From contig JAEWZB010000102.1 of NCBI GenBank assembly GCA_023395515.1, positions 1-24,674 on the forward strand: 24,674 nt of DNA. The letters run 5' to 3'. Below, one piece after another: positions 13,846 to 22,005 of the stretch (positions within the stretch are counted from its first letter, which is position 1; every line of letters starts with the position of its first letter). The DNA is from Bacillota bacterium (GTDB taxonomy: Bacteria; Bacillota; Syntrophomonadia; Syntrophomonadales; Syntrophomonadaceae). Made by a program: the position numbers and the translations under genes. The notes beneath the pieces are model-generated. The model had not been told where the DNA came from. It saw only the letters and a program-made list of their open reading frames with translations, and did no database searches.

Positions 13846-15810
13846 TTACGATTTGAAACTATCTGTTATGTCCTGCATCTTTTTAGCCAGATTATCTAAT
13901 TCTTGACTAAAATCTATTATAGTCTGGACTGCCGCTACCTGACTTTGAGTTATAGCAGTTACTTCTTCCGCCGAAGCTGCCGATTCTTCCGTAACTGATG
14001 AAATACTTTCTATAGCATTGGCTATTTGTTCAATAGAAGCTAATACCTCTTCAAAGGTAGATGATACTTCTTGAATCGAAATATCAATCTGACCGGCCCC
14101 GTTTTCAATTTGGCTAAAAGCACTAACTCCTTCATCTAACGAAATACCTTGTTCCTCCACCAGCTTTTCTACCGTGTTAACTTCTGCCACAGTTTTTTCT
14201 ACTTGGACTTGTACTTCCTTAATTATCGTAGAAATATTTAAAGTAGCTAAACCCGTTTCTTCAGCTAACTTGCGCACTTCATCAGCAACTACGGCAAAGC
14301 CTCGCCCGGCATCACCGGCCCGGGCTGCTTCAATGGCAGCATTAAGAGCTAGAAGGTTAGTTTGTTCCGCTATGTTGGTTATGACGGTTATTATATTGCC
14401 TATCTCTTCCGTTTTTAAATTAAGGTTATTAATAACCTCGCTTACTTTGCCGGTACTTTCCATGGTGTTTTCCATTTTTCCCCTTTGCTCCAGCAAGAGT
14501 TTGGTAACATCAGTCACTACATTTTTAAAAGATGCTGATTGCTGGGAAATTGCTTCGGTAGTATGACCTATATTCTGCATGACCAGACTTACTTGACCGG
14601 CTAATTCACTTGTTCTTTGGGTGTCCCGGGCTTGGGAAGCAGCCGCATTAGCTACCTGCTCTGCACTGGCACTGATTTGTTCAGTAGCAGAGCCGGTTTG
14701 ATCAGCAGTAGTAAGCAGGTTTTCTGATACCGCAGCTAACTGTTTTGCACCTTGGGTCATATCCCCAATAACTGATCTCAAGTTATCCCGCATAATATTA
14801 AATGAATTAGTTAAAAGGCCATATTCTGATTTACTCTCATAATCTAAACGTTGGCTTAAATCACGCTTAGCTAGTTTATTGGTCATATCAACCATTAATA
14901 ATAAAGGTTTAACAAACAGGTTAGATATGAGCCAAGCAATTAAGGCAATTACTAATAAAATTATTAAATTTATGACAAATAAGTTTCGTAACATTTCCTT
15001 AAGGGGCATAGTTACTTCGGCTACCGGAACATTTACGGCTACCGACCATCCCGCTACTGGCACCGGGGCAAAAGCCATATATTTGGGTTGGCCTTCCCAC
15101 ATATATTCGTCTATACCAGTTTCCATAGCTATCATCTTTTCACCAATAGCAGCCATTTCCTCTCCTAGTTCGAATTGATTTAACTTAAGAATATAATCAG
15201 GATTAGGATGGGCTACACAATTTCCATTTCTATCAATTAAGTACGCATAGCCACTATTACCCACTTTTACCTCATTAATTAGTTCTGCTATGGCTTGAGT
15301 TTTAATGGAGCCCCCCATAACTCCTACTACTTTACCTTCTTCATAAATCGGCACTGCTACCGATGCCACTATATTTCCCGTACTCTTAGAGACTAGTGGG
15401 TCACTTATATTAGCCTCTCCCCGTAAAGCTATTTGGAAATATTCCCGGTCCGCTACATTAACCTTATTCCCTGTGTCAGTAATAGCCCCCCCATCCGGCC
15501 ATACCACATACAGATTATCAAAATCATCAGATTTAATAGATGCTAAAAACTCCGGTATTTTAGAAGCATCCATTTTCACTATCTGTTCCAGCTTAGAAAT
15601 AATTTTTACTTCTTCAATTTTATTTTGGAAATAAATATTAATTTCGTTTCCGGTACTACTAGCAATACTGTGACAGCCTTGAGTAATTTCTTTGATCAGG
15701 AATTGCTTCCCACTCATATAAGAAGCAGTAGTTTGCCCTAATGAAGCCATAAAAAAGACTAAAACGATATAAAATACTAGCTTAAACCTGATACTATCAG
15801 TCACCTTCAT
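13846..15810 (-). CDS. Methyl-accepting chemotaxis protein with extracellular double-Cache sensor
   Basis: This transmembrane chemoreceptor (654 aa) signals to CheA/CheW. A first membrane helix (about residues 9-31) is followed by an extracellular dCache_1-type domain (about 32-276) with the membrane-distal REYFQIALRGEANISDP segment. A second helix (about 277-300), HAMP (about 301-354) and the cytoplasmic coiled-coil signalling domain follow. The hairpin tip is EQTNLLALNAAIEAARAG followed by GRGFAVVADEVRKLAEET. I do not see the RxxWY amino-acid-sensing motif, so the ligand is unknown. The frame opens at 15819, but that ATG is 1 nt from GGGGAGG; the ATG at 15810 has 10-nt spacing and is preferred. 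There is no C-terminal NWETF-like pentapeptide. Confidence 0.93.
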   Translation of the reverse strand: MKVTDSIRFKLVFYIVLVFFMASLGQTTASYMSGKQFLIKEITQGCHSIASSTGNEINIYFQNKIEEVKIISKLEQIVKMDASKIPEFLASIKSDDFDNLYVVWPDGGAITDTGNKVNVADREYFQIALRGEANISDPLVSKSTGNIVASVAVPIYEEGKVVGVMGGSIKTQAIAELINEVKVGNSGYAYLIDRNGNCVAHPNPDYILKLNQFELGEEMAAIGEKMIAMETGIDEYMWEGQPKYMAFAPVPVAGWSVAVNVPVAEVTMPLKEMLRNLFVINLIILLVIALIAWLISNLFVKPLLLMVDMTNKLAKRDLSQRLDYESKSEYGLLTNSFNIMRDNLRSVIGDMTQGAKQLAAVSENLLTTADQTGSATEQISASAEQVANAAASQARDTQRTSELAGQVSLVMQNIGHTTEAISQQSASFKNVVTDVTKLLLEQRGKMENTMESTGKVSEVINNLNLKTEEIGNIITVITNIAEQTNLLALNAAIEAARAGDAGRGFAVVADEVRKLAEETGLATLNISTIIKEVQVQVEKTVAEVNTVEKLVEEQGISLDEGVSAFSQIENGAGQIDISIQEVSSTFEEVLASIEQIANAIESISSVTEESAASAEEVTAITQSQVAAVQTIIDFSQELDNLAKKMQDITDSFKS

Positions 15811-15903
15811 TTCTTCCATTCCTCCCCGCTATTAACCGTAAATTCCATTTATGGATTGTTCGACTAATTATTATATTTTCCTGCTAATTGAGCCAACAAA
15901 TTC

Positions 15904-15971
15904 GATTTTTCGCCTCCAAAAGTCCTAATTGGCTAAATATCATCCCTAAAAAGTAGGACCAGCGAAAAATC
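15904..15971. repeat. Nested inverted repeat in the MCP 5' leader
   Basis: GATTTTTCGC (15904-15913) and GCGAAAAATC (15962-15971) form a 10-bp perfect inverted repeat. Inside it GTCCTA (15922-15927) and TAGGAC (15954-15959) form a second helix, leaving a 26-nt apical region. It lies in the untranslated leader of the minus-strand MCP. I recall similar GCGAAAAATCGAA strings as dispersed repeats in other Clostridia, but cannot verify this. It may be a repeat or a leader RNA structure. Confidence 0.6.
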
Positions 15972-15987
15972 CCCTAAAGACAGGCAG

Positions 15988-16011
15988 AAAAAAACCCCCG
16001 CTAGGAGGGTT
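15988..16011 (-). terminator. Possible leader terminator upstream of the MCP gene
   Basis: On the minus strand AACCC (16011-16007) pairs with GGGTT (15997-15993) with one mismatch and one further G-C pair, and TTTTTTT follows. The stem is modest, so termination could be partial or conditional. It lies between a good minus-strand promoter and the MCP coding region. Confidence 0.5.
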
Positions 16012-16098
16012 CATAAAACAGGATATCTATCTGATAAATGAAATGAAGGTTAATTCTATTATTAAACTTATTTATAAACATCACAAGACTTGCTGGGG

Positions 16099-16127
16099 AT
16101 TATATTATTTTATGACAGATAAAACAA
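16099..16127 (-). promoter_or_regulatory. Candidate promoter for the minus-strand MCP leader or a small RNA
   Basis: On the minus strand TTGTTT (16127-16122) and a perfect TATAAT (16104-16099) are 17 nt apart, giving a start near 16092. The transcript would meet the terminator at 15988-16011 after about 80 nt and then the MCP gene. The rest of the divergent region, 16012-16300, is A/T-rich and shows no ORF that I trust. Confidence 0.5.
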
Positions 16128-16315
16128 TTAATTATATTACCGAAACTTCCCGAATTTATTAAGCATCAGTTACTTTAGTCACATATCTGTAACTTTACCC
16201 CAAGAATTTAGATTATTTAAACAGGAATATTAATCCAGATGTCGAAATAAAGCCATAATAGGATAATTGTCTGATTTTTTACAGGAAAATTACATTATTT
16301 AGGAGGTAGATGGGT

Positions 16316-18379
16316 ATGAGAGCAATACCTAGAATACGCGTTAAACTGCCCCAAGGAAAATTTAAATTAGGTAATATTTTTAAAATGAATTCTATCAGCA
16401 CCAAACTAGTATTTGGTTTTGGTACGCTCTTATTCATAGTTTGTTTAATCTTCGGGGGGATTTCCTATGTTACTTCTTCCAATGTATTACTCCATGAAGT
16501 AGAGAAGAATTTACCCATAAAAGCCACTGATGCAGCTACCCTGGTTGAGCGTGAAGTGCAAAGCACCCTGGATATACTAGATACTATCTCCAAAATACCG
16601 GATATAACGTCTATGGATTTCGAAGAGCAATTGCCTATATTACAAAGTGAAGCCCGGCGCCTTGACTTTAAAAAACTGGGAGTAGCTACTCCTGATGGTA
16701 TGTTAAAAGACAGCTACAATGATACCGTAAATATATCTGACCACGATTATTTTCAATTGGCCATTAAGGGCAAATTGAATGTAGCCGATCCTTTTAAAAG
16801 CGCAGTCGATAATACAATATTACTGCCTATCGCCTCTCCTATCCGTGATGAATACGGAAATCCAGTGGGGGTATTAGTAGGATATTATGATGTTAGTATT
16901 CTTAGCAAAATAACTAATCAGATTTCCTACGGTGGAATCGGTTATGCCTTTATAATAGACCAGCAAGGTACTACTATAGCCCATCCTAATTTTAATTTAG
17001 TCTTTACTCAGGATAATAACCTGGCCAAAGCAGAAAATGAACCTTCTTTAGCTAGTCTGGCTAAAATATTGGAAAAGATGATAGCCGGGGAAGCAGGCTA
17101 TGGGGATTATACATTTGATAATCAAACTAAATTAGTAGGCTACGCTCCTATTTCGGGAACTACCTGGTCGGTAGCTGTAAGTGCAGAAAAGCAAGAAATC
17201 TTAGCCTATTTAGGTGAACTGCGAACTTTAGTTGCTTCCATTACAGTTATCATTGTAGTATTAGGAATCATAATTGCCTGGATTATAGGCCGCCGTCTGG
17301 CTAAGCCAATAATAATAGCCTCTGAGACTGCCCAGACCATTAGCCGGGGAGATTTAACCGTTAAAATACCTCCCCAGTATTTAACCCAAAAAGATGAAGT
17401 AGGAGAACTAGCCTCGGCTTTAGATGTCATGATCACTAATTTGCGCAATATGGTAGATAATGTAGCAGAAGCGTCCCAGGAAGTAGCCGCTTCCTGTGAA
17501 GAATTATCTATATCTGGACAAAACGTGGCTTCTACCATGGAGGAAGTATCCGCTTCTACGGAAGAAATAGCGGCAGGAATGGAGGAAGTGTCGGCTTCTA
17601 CTGAACAGGTTAATGCTTCGGTTCAGGAAATAGGCCTGACCCTTAATACCGTAGCGGAAAACGCCGGACGGGCCAACAATAATGCAGCGGAAATTGAATT
17701 ACGGGCCCAGCAAGTACAGAAAGAAGCCCTAAACTATCAGGAACACGCCAACCAAGTTTATAAAAATATCCAGACTCATGTTTTAGCTGCCATAGAAGAA
17801 GCTAAAGTGGTAGACGAAATATCTCATTTAGCCCAAAATATTGCCGGTATAGCTGCTCAAACTAATCTCCTGGCTCTAAATGCAGCTATTGAAGCTGCAC
17901 GGGCTGGAGAACAAGGTAAAGGGTTTGCGGTAGTTGCGGAAGAGGTACGAAAATTAGCTGAAGATTCTTCTAAAACTGTAGGTAATATTCAACAACTTAC
18001 CCATTCGGTGCAGGGGGCCATTAATAATTTAGTTAACAACTCCAATGAATTACTGGAATTTATTAATTCCGACGTTAATAACATTACAAACTTTATGGTC
18101 GATATAGGCAAGCAATACAAAACTGATGCAGATATGATAAGTACTACCACAGGTAATTCGAAACAAAGAATCAGCCAAATATTACCCTCTATGCAGGAGA
18201 TTATTTTGGCTGTAGAAGGTGTTTCAGCCACGATTGAGCAGTCTACGGCAGGTACTCAAGAAATTGCCAAAGGCGGCGAAGTAGCAGCTCAGGCCGCCCA
18301 GGAAATTAATGACAGCACCCGCAAAATGGTAAAATATGCGGACCGCCTATTACAGCTTATTGACCAGTTTAAGTTGTAG
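16316..18379 (+). CDS. Methyl-accepting chemotaxis protein with double-Cache sensor
   Basis: This is a second chemoreceptor (687 aa) divergent from the first. A basic cytoplasmic N-terminus precedes the first membrane helix (about 30-52). The extracellular dCache_1-type domain (about 53-298) includes DHDYFQLAIKGKLNVADPF, and the second helix (about 302-326) leads to HAMP. The signalling domain contains the tip AAQTNLLALNAAIEAARAGE and GKGFAVVAEEVRKLAED. Just before it a short internal duplication, MEEVSASTEEIAAG / MEEVSASTEQVNAS, continues the heptad pattern. The frame has ATGs at 16310 and 16316. AGGAGG at 16301 is 3 nt from the first and 9 nt from the second, so the second is preferred. The ligand is unknown. 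It ends at a bidirectional terminator. Confidence 0.93.
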   Translation: MRAIPRIRVKLPQGKFKLGNIFKMNSISTKLVFGFGTLLFIVCLIFGGISYVTSSNVLLHEVEKNLPIKATDAATLVEREVQSTLDILDTISKIPDITSMDFEEQLPILQSEARRLDFKKLGVATPDGMLKDSYNDTVNISDHDYFQLAIKGKLNVADPFKSAVDNTILLPIASPIRDEYGNPVGVLVGYYDVSILSKITNQISYGGIGYAFIIDQQGTTIAHPNFNLVFTQDNNLAKAENEPSLASLAKILEKMIAGEAGYGDYTFDNQTKLVGYAPISGTTWSVAVSAEKQEILAYLGELRTLVASITVIIVVLGIIIAWIIGRRLAKPIIIASETAQTISRGDLTVKIPPQYLTQKDEVGELASALDVMITNLRNMVDNVAEASQEVAASCEELSISGQNVASTMEEVSASTEEIAAGMEEVSASTEQVNASVQEIGLTLNTVAENAGRANNNAAEIELRAQQVQKEALNYQEHANQVYKNIQTHVLAAIEEAKVVDEISHLAQNIAGIAAQTNLLALNAAIEAARAGEQGKGFAVVAEEVRKLAEDSSKTVGNIQQLTHSVQGAINNLVNNSNELLEFINSDVNNITNFMVDIGKQYKTDADMISTTTGNSKQRISQILPSMQEIILAVEGVSATIEQSTAGTQEIAKGGEVAAQAAQEINDSTRKMVKYADRLLQLIDQFKL

Positions 18380-18400
18380 AGCTTGCCCTATTAATAAAAC

Positions 18401-18439
18401 AAAACACCGGTATCCCCTATAGTGGATACCGGTGTTTTT
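18401..18439. terminator. Bidirectional terminator between convergent genes
   Basis: CACCGGTATCC (18405-18415) and GGATACCGGTG (18424-18434) form an 11-bp perfect stem with an 8-nt loop. TTTTT follows on the plus strand, and TTTTGTTTT follows on the minus strand. It serves both the plus-strand MCP and the minus-strand coat-protein gene. Confidence 0.92.
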
Positions 18440-18450
18440 GCCTTATTTGA

Positions 18451-18933
18451 CTACTGGGGATTATACATCCCGTTACTATTCATATAGTTAAAGATACCTT
18501 CACCATGTTGTTGCTCTTCTTTTTGAATGTGGTTTAAAACTTGCCTGACATTAGCATCAACAAATTCAAAAATAGCGGTGTCATAAGTATTGGAAACGTA
18601 TTTTTCAGTCATTAGCATATCATTACAAAGTGCGGCATCAGCCTGGTTCCCCATGGCCCCCTGCATAGCCCCTCCTTGCTGGAACTGGGGTGCAATCTGC
18701 GGACTTTGTCCAGAACCTGAGCTCTGGCTCATATCAGGAACTTGCCCGTTTAAAATTTGATTAATAGTATTTAAGTGGGACTGCTCTTGAGTGGCATAGG
18801 ACTGGAAAAGCTGCTTAAGATTGGCATCTGTTGCCTGGCTAGCATAATTGGTATATTTCTCAATACAAATTTCCTCATGCTTTTTTTGATCTTCCAGCAG
18901 CATTTTTTCCTTTTGGGTTAATTGAACTGTCAT
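18451..18933 (-). CDS. CotF-like spore coat protein (Coat_F family)
   Basis: The 160-aa protein has two ferritin-like helical halves separated by a Gln/Gly/Ser/Met-rich linker (about residues 70-96). The N-terminal half starts LTQKEKMLLEDQKKHEEICIE with KYTNYASQATD. The C-terminal half has LCNDMLMTEKYVSNTYDTA and a final helix with HIQKEEQQHGEGIFNYM. This is the arrangement of the CotF/YhcQ coat-protein family in endospore formers. A direct function is not known beyond the spore-coat association of the family. The ATG follows AGGAGGTG, and a sigma-G-like promoter lies just upstream. It is monocistronic, ending at the shared terminator. Confidence 0.88.
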   Translation of the reverse strand: MTVQLTQKEKMLLEDQKKHEEICIEKYTNYASQATDANLKQLFQSYATQEQSHLNTINQILNGQVPDMSQSSGSGQSPQIAPQFQQGGAMQGAMGNQADAALCNDMLMTEKYVSNTYDTAIFEFVDANVRQVLNHIQKEEQQHGEGIFNYMNSNGMYNPQ

Positions 18934-18955
18934 TTTTTATACACCTCCTGCTAAT

Positions 18956-18985
18956 TATAGTGGCTAAAGTGTATAAATATTATGC
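18956..18985 (-). promoter_or_regulatory. Sigma-G-like sporulation promoter of the coat-protein gene
   Basis: On the minus strand GCATA (18985-18981) and CACTATA (18962-18956) are spaced by 18 nt. The first matches the sigma-G/F -35 (GMATR) fully and the second matches the -10 (CATNMTA) at six of seven positions. The predicted start is about 15 nt before the ATG, so the leader would be little more than the ribosome binding site. It fits a coat-type gene, but short promoters match by chance in A/T-rich DNA. Confidence 0.4.
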
Positions 18986-18993
18986 ACCAAAAC

Positions 18994-19020
18994 AAAAAAA
19001 GAGAGCACGCGCAGCTCTCC
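18994..19020 (-). terminator. Intrinsic terminator after RNA element B
   Basis: On the minus strand GAGAGC (19019-19014) pairs with GCTCTC (19006-19001) around TGCGCGT, followed by TTTTTTT and GTTTTGG. It directly follows the conserved end of RNA element B, giving that copy a defined 3' end, and it separates it from the coat-protein promoter. Confidence 0.85.
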
Positions 19021-19282
19021 CGTATTGCTAACACTTATCCAAGTGAAGGGAAGCTAATCATACTCTTTTGTCTCCATTCAGGGCCGGTCTTAAGGTTTTG
19101 GTCAGCCCAGGCTTTCCATGCCTGCCCTATTCATAATAAACTTGCCAGCCTGGAACTTTCTGTCGGCTTTCTTCTATTCATTTAAGTAACGTTATTCTAA
19201 CTTAATTTGTAAGCTTTAGGGGCTTCTTTTCGCCTTTCCCCTTCATTCCGATAAAAGATATGCTTATCTTCCCCAGTTATTG
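19021..19282 (-). ncRNA. Structured RNA element, copy B (family not assigned)
   Basis: This is the minus-strand homologue of 12391-12645. The closing helix pairs GGGGAAG (19274-19268) with CTTCCCT (19053-19047) and continues as CATAT (19262-19258) with GTATG (19063-19059). The hairpin CAGGC/GCCTG (19124-19120 with 19112-19108) replaces GGGGC/GCCCC of copy A, a double compensatory change. A 3'-proximal hairpin CACTT-GGAT-AAGTG leads into the terminator at 18994-19020. The copy lies about 115 nt downstream of the amino acid ABC operon, on the same strand. I see no dedicated promoter just upstream, so it may be released from that mRNA. Complete helices plus a terminator suggest copy B is functional. 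Confidence 0.82.
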
Positions 19283-19332
19283 TGCCTCACGCCTTGCCTC
19301 TAACGCTTTCCCCTTCCTCTCCGCAAAAACCA

Positions 19333-19357
19333 AGGCGACCAAAGGTCGCCCCTACAT
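19333..19357. repeat. Dispersed palindromic repeat, copy 2
   Basis: This is identical over 25 nt to 120-144. It lies between the ABC ATPase stop and RNA element B, next to the tract GGCGTAAGGAGTAAGGGGTG (minus strand, 19391-19372) and AAAACGTAAG. As with copy 1, it directly follows the last gene of a minus-strand operon. Confidence 0.8.
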
Positions 19358-19396
19358 CGTCTTACGTTTTCACCCCTTACTCCTTACGCCCCAAAA

Positions 19397-20164
19397 CTAC
19401 CGGGCCATTAAAACCGTACTCAAAAAGGCTGATGTTCTTTCATGCTGAGGATTAAGTAATACTTCTTCGGCCTTGCCTTGCTCTACAATTAAGCCTTCGT
19501 CCATAAAAAGAACCCGGTCAGCTACTTCTCGGGCAAAACCGATTTCGTGAGTTACTACAACCATAGTTCTTCGCTCTAAAGCCAGGTCTTTCATGACTCG
19601 TAATACTTCCCCGGTTAATTCAGGGTCCAGAGCCGAAGTAGGCTCATCAAAACACATTATATCAGGATCCAGAGCCAAAGCTCTGGCTATGGCTACCCTT
19701 TGCTGTTGACCACCGGAAAGTTCAAAAGGATAGCTTTCCGCTTTATGGGCTAAACCTACTTTATCTAATAAAGCTTTAGCCGTTTGTTCTGCCTGAATAC
19801 TATCACTATTTTGTACCAGCATAGGGGCTATCATAAGATTTTCTAAAACTGATTTATGGGGAAATAAATTAAAATTCTGAAATACCATGCCCATTTTACT
19901 CCGCAAGCGGGTTATATCTTTTTCCTCCCCATAAACCGCCTTGCCCTCCGGGCCGTTTTGAGCCATTATTTCGCCTTCTATTTCAATTAAGCCTTTGTCT
20001 ATAGTTTCCAGGCGGTTTAGGCATCTTAAAAAGGTACTTTTTCCGGAACCGGAAGGTCCTATAATAGCTATTACCTCCCCGGTTCTCACTTGGAGGGAGA
20101 CACCTTTTAAAACTTCGGTATGTTGAAAATTTTTATAGATATCCAGAGCTTGTAATATATACAT
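19397..20164 (-). CDS. Polar amino acid ABC transporter, ATP-binding protein
   Basis: This is the ATPase of a GlnQ/ArtP-type importer, 255 aa from the chosen start. Walker A GPSGSGKST is at about 34-42, followed by the Q-loop region MVFQNFNLFPH, the signature LSGGQQQRVAIARAL, Walker B DIMCFDEPTSALDP and the H-loop VTHE. All catalytic elements are intact. An in-frame extension to 20209 overlaps the permease gene. The ATG at 20164 follows AGGAGGG with good spacing and sits 11 nt after the permease stop, so it is preferred. It is the third gene of the binding protein-permease-ATPase operon. The substrate is set by the binding protein and cannot be named from sequence alone. Confidence 0.94.
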   Translation of the reverse strand: MYILQALDIYKNFQHTEVLKGVSLQVRTGEVIAIIGPSGSGKSTFLRCLNRLETIDKGLIEIEGEIMAQNGPEGKAVYGEEKDITRLRSKMGMVFQNFNLFPHKSVLENLMIAPMLVQNSDSIQAEQTAKALLDKVGLAHKAESYPFELSGGQQQRVAIARALALDPDIMCFDEPTSALDPELTGEVLRVMKDLALERRTMVVVTHEIGFAREVADRVLFMDEGLIVEQGKAEEVLLNPQHERTSAFLSTVLMAR

Positions 20165-20175
20165 CAGTTTCCCTC

Positions 20176-20817
20176 CTAATGATAATAATCGTATTTGGAT
20201 TCCAGCCATTTAAAAAACTGCTGGATTACTCCGGTCATAATTAAGTAAAAAGCGGCTGCCACTATGAAAGGCGTAAAGCTAAAATCCCTGACTGCATCGT
20301 TTTTGGCTACCCTTAATAATTCAGTAATACCTATCGCATAGATTAAAGCCGTATCCTTGACAAGATTAATGACTTCATTACTAATGGGAGGTAAAACCCG
20401 TTTAAATACTTGAGGCAAAATTATTTTAGTCATAGTTTGATAACGGTTTAAGCCTAAAACATCAGCAGCTTCATATTGACCTATATCTATGGACTGGATA
20501 CCGGCCCGGTAAATTTCCGCTAAATAAGCCCCATAATTAAGAACAAAGGCTATTACTGCCGCCGTAAAGCGGTCAAACTTAATGCCTACTATGCTTAAGC
20601 CAAAATAAACAAAGAGTAATTGCAGCAAAAGCGGAGTGCCCCGAAAAACCCAAATATAAATTTGCATGAAGATATTTAACGGTTTGAATTTAGAGAGGCG
20701 GGCAATAGCTAGTATTATGCCTAATGGTAAGGCCATTATTAAAGTTAAAAAGAATAATTGCAGGGTAACAGAAGTTCCTTTTAGCATTCCAGGCAGCAAC
20801 AGAAGCAAATATTCCAT
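20176..20817 (-). CDS. Polar amino acid ABC transporter, permease
   Basis: This is a membrane subunit of the HisM/GlnP family, 213 aa with about five predicted helices. It has the family N-terminus GMLKGTSVTLQLFFLTLIMA and the FRGTPLLLQLLF segment. The EAA coupling loop EAADVLGLNRYQTMTKIILPQ contacts the ATPase. A single permease gene implies a homodimeric channel. The ATG at 20817 has only a weak, A/T-rich ribosome binding site (AAAAGGGGA), unusual beside its neighbours. With the stem-loop upstream, this suggests lower expression than the binding protein. Confidence 0.94.
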   Translation of the reverse strand: MEYLLLLLPGMLKGTSVTLQLFFLTLIMALPLGIILAIARLSKFKPLNIFMQIYIWVFRGTPLLLQLLFVYFGLSIVGIKFDRFTAAVIAFVLNYGAYLAEIYRAGIQSIDIGQYEAADVLGLNRYQTMTKIILPQVFKRVLPPISNEVINLVKDTALIYAIGITELLRVAKNDAVRDFSFTPFIVAAAFYLIMTGVIQQFFKWLESKYDYYH

Positions 20818-20854
20818 AATTATCCCCTTTTACCAGTACTTGTGCTAAATGTAG

Positions 20855-20883
20855 ATAGGCTAACAGATTTCCTGTTAGCCTAT
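20855..20883. other. Stem-loop between binding-protein and permease genes
   Basis: ATAGGCTAACAG (20855-20866) and CTGTTAGCCTAT (20872-20883) form a perfect 12-bp stem with a 5-nt loop, with no T-run on the operon strand. Such hairpins commonly stabilise the upstream binding-protein message and reduce the membrane-subunit transcripts; here that role is inferred from position. Confidence 0.7.
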
Positions 20884-20912
20884 ATCATTATAATAGATTT
20901 TCTAATCTAAAG

Positions 20913-21737
20913 CTATTTAGTTATATCTTCCCCAAACCATTTTTGAGAAATCTCAGCCGCAGTTCCATCCGCTTTAATTTCATCTAAAGCCTTTTCCAGC
21001 TCGGCTAAGAAGGCCTTATCAGTTTGTCTTAAGCCTACACCAAATTCTTCTTCACCAAAATTGTCTGCAATTACTTTATAATCATCCGGCTTTTTAGCAA
21101 TATAGTATCTGCCTACTACTTCGTCAACTACTACTGCATCAAGTCGGCCCGAAGCCAAGTCTAATAAAGCTTCATCATTACTGCCAAATTCAACTAATTC
21201 ACCTAAAGACTCATAGGTAGCCGCATCTCTTTTAACCGCTTCTACCGCACTGCTTCCAGCTTGTATACCTACAGTTTTATCAGCTAAACCGGCTTTATCT
21301 TTAATATCAGAAGATTTTTGTAAAACAATAATCTGCTTGTCTTCAACATAAGCATCGGTAAAAGCTATTTTAGTTTTTCTTTCTTCGGTAATGGTTAATC
21401 CATTCCATATAACATCGACTTTATGTCCATTTAGTTCTTCAATAATAGTATCCCATATTACGGGCTGGAACTGCACTTCTACCCCCATTTTCTCAGCTAC
21501 TGCTTTAGCTAAATCAATATCAAAGCCAATAATCTCATTGGTTCCTTGTTCTCTAAAGCCCATGGGCGGGAATGCGTCATCTAAACCCACAATAAAGTAT
21601 CCTCTGTCCTTAATGTCAGTCCAAGAGGTATCTTCCCCGACTGGAGCCCCGGCATCAGAATCTGTTTTGCTGCATCCGGTCATAAATAATCCCAAAGATA
21701 AACATAAAATTAAAATAAGCGCAAGTTTCTTTTTCAC
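20913..21737 (-). CDS. Polar amino acid ABC transporter, substrate-binding lipoprotein
   Basis: This 274-aa family 3 solute-binding protein starts at GTG with GGGGAGG about 10 nt upstream. A lipoprotein signal peptide ends in the lipobox FMTGC (cysteine at about 22), anchoring it outside the membrane. The mature domain shows the family elements YFIVGLDDAFPPMGFRE, IIGFDIDLAKAVAEKMGV and the WNGLTITEERK ligand-loop motif, then a second lobe with TVGIQAGSSAVEAV and a C-terminal GVGLRQTDKAFLAELEKAL. The family binds polar amino acids, including cystine, glutamine or arginine; I cannot choose among these. It is the first gene of the transporter operon. Confidence 0.94.
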   Translation of the reverse strand: MKKKLALILILCLSLGLFMTGCSKTDSDAGAPVGEDTSWTDIKDRGYFIVGLDDAFPPMGFREQGTNEIIGFDIDLAKAVAEKMGVEVQFQPVIWDTIIEELNGHKVDVIWNGLTITEERKTKIAFTDAYVEDKQIIVLQKSSDIKDKAGLADKTVGIQAGSSAVEAVKRDAATYESLGELVEFGSNDEALLDLASGRLDAVVVDEVVGRYYIAKKPDDYKVIADNFGEEEFGVGLRQTDKAFLAELEKALDEIKADGTAAEISQKWFGEDITK

Positions 21738-21948
21738 TGTCTTTTCCTCCCCAAAATTAATTGACGTGTCTATTTTACTTTAATAAGTTAAATTAGTAAA
21801 TAGGTAGAAGAATAAAAAAGACTGCTGGGGAAAATAGATTTGTGCTGTTACCGTATTTATGGTATTTTTAGTATTGGATAATTTAATAACAATCATTGAA
21901 CAATAGACTTCTTGGGCTACATATTGATAAACTAAGTTGCAATAAAAA

Positions 21949-21982
21949 AGAGAATAACTTAAAAGCATTTAAATTATTCTCT
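21949..21982 (-). terminator. Intrinsic terminator of the universal stress protein gene
   Basis: On the minus strand AGAGAATAA (21982-21974) pairs with TTATTCTCT (21957-21949), followed by TTTTTATT. It lies about 25 nt after the stop of the gene at 22006-22665. The space between it and the binding-protein start (21738-21948) is A/T-rich and should hold the transporter promoter; I see no convincing pair of boxes. Confidence 0.85.
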
Positions 21983-22005
21983 GCTGATTTTAAACTATAT
22001 TAAGT

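Noticed and set aside
16240..16246. TGTCGAA as a Spo0A box upstream of the plus-strand MCP
   Set aside because: It is a single 7-mer core in A/T-rich DNA with no paired site; it is expected by chance.
17530..17640. Repeated MEEVSASTE segment in the second MCP as a recombination or phase-variation site
   Set aside because: It is an imperfect protein-level heptad duplication normal for MCP coiled coils, and the DNA copies differ at many bases.
19021..19200. Plus-strand ORF across RNA element B
   Set aside because: It runs antisense to a conserved structured RNA and has no homologous frame in copy A.
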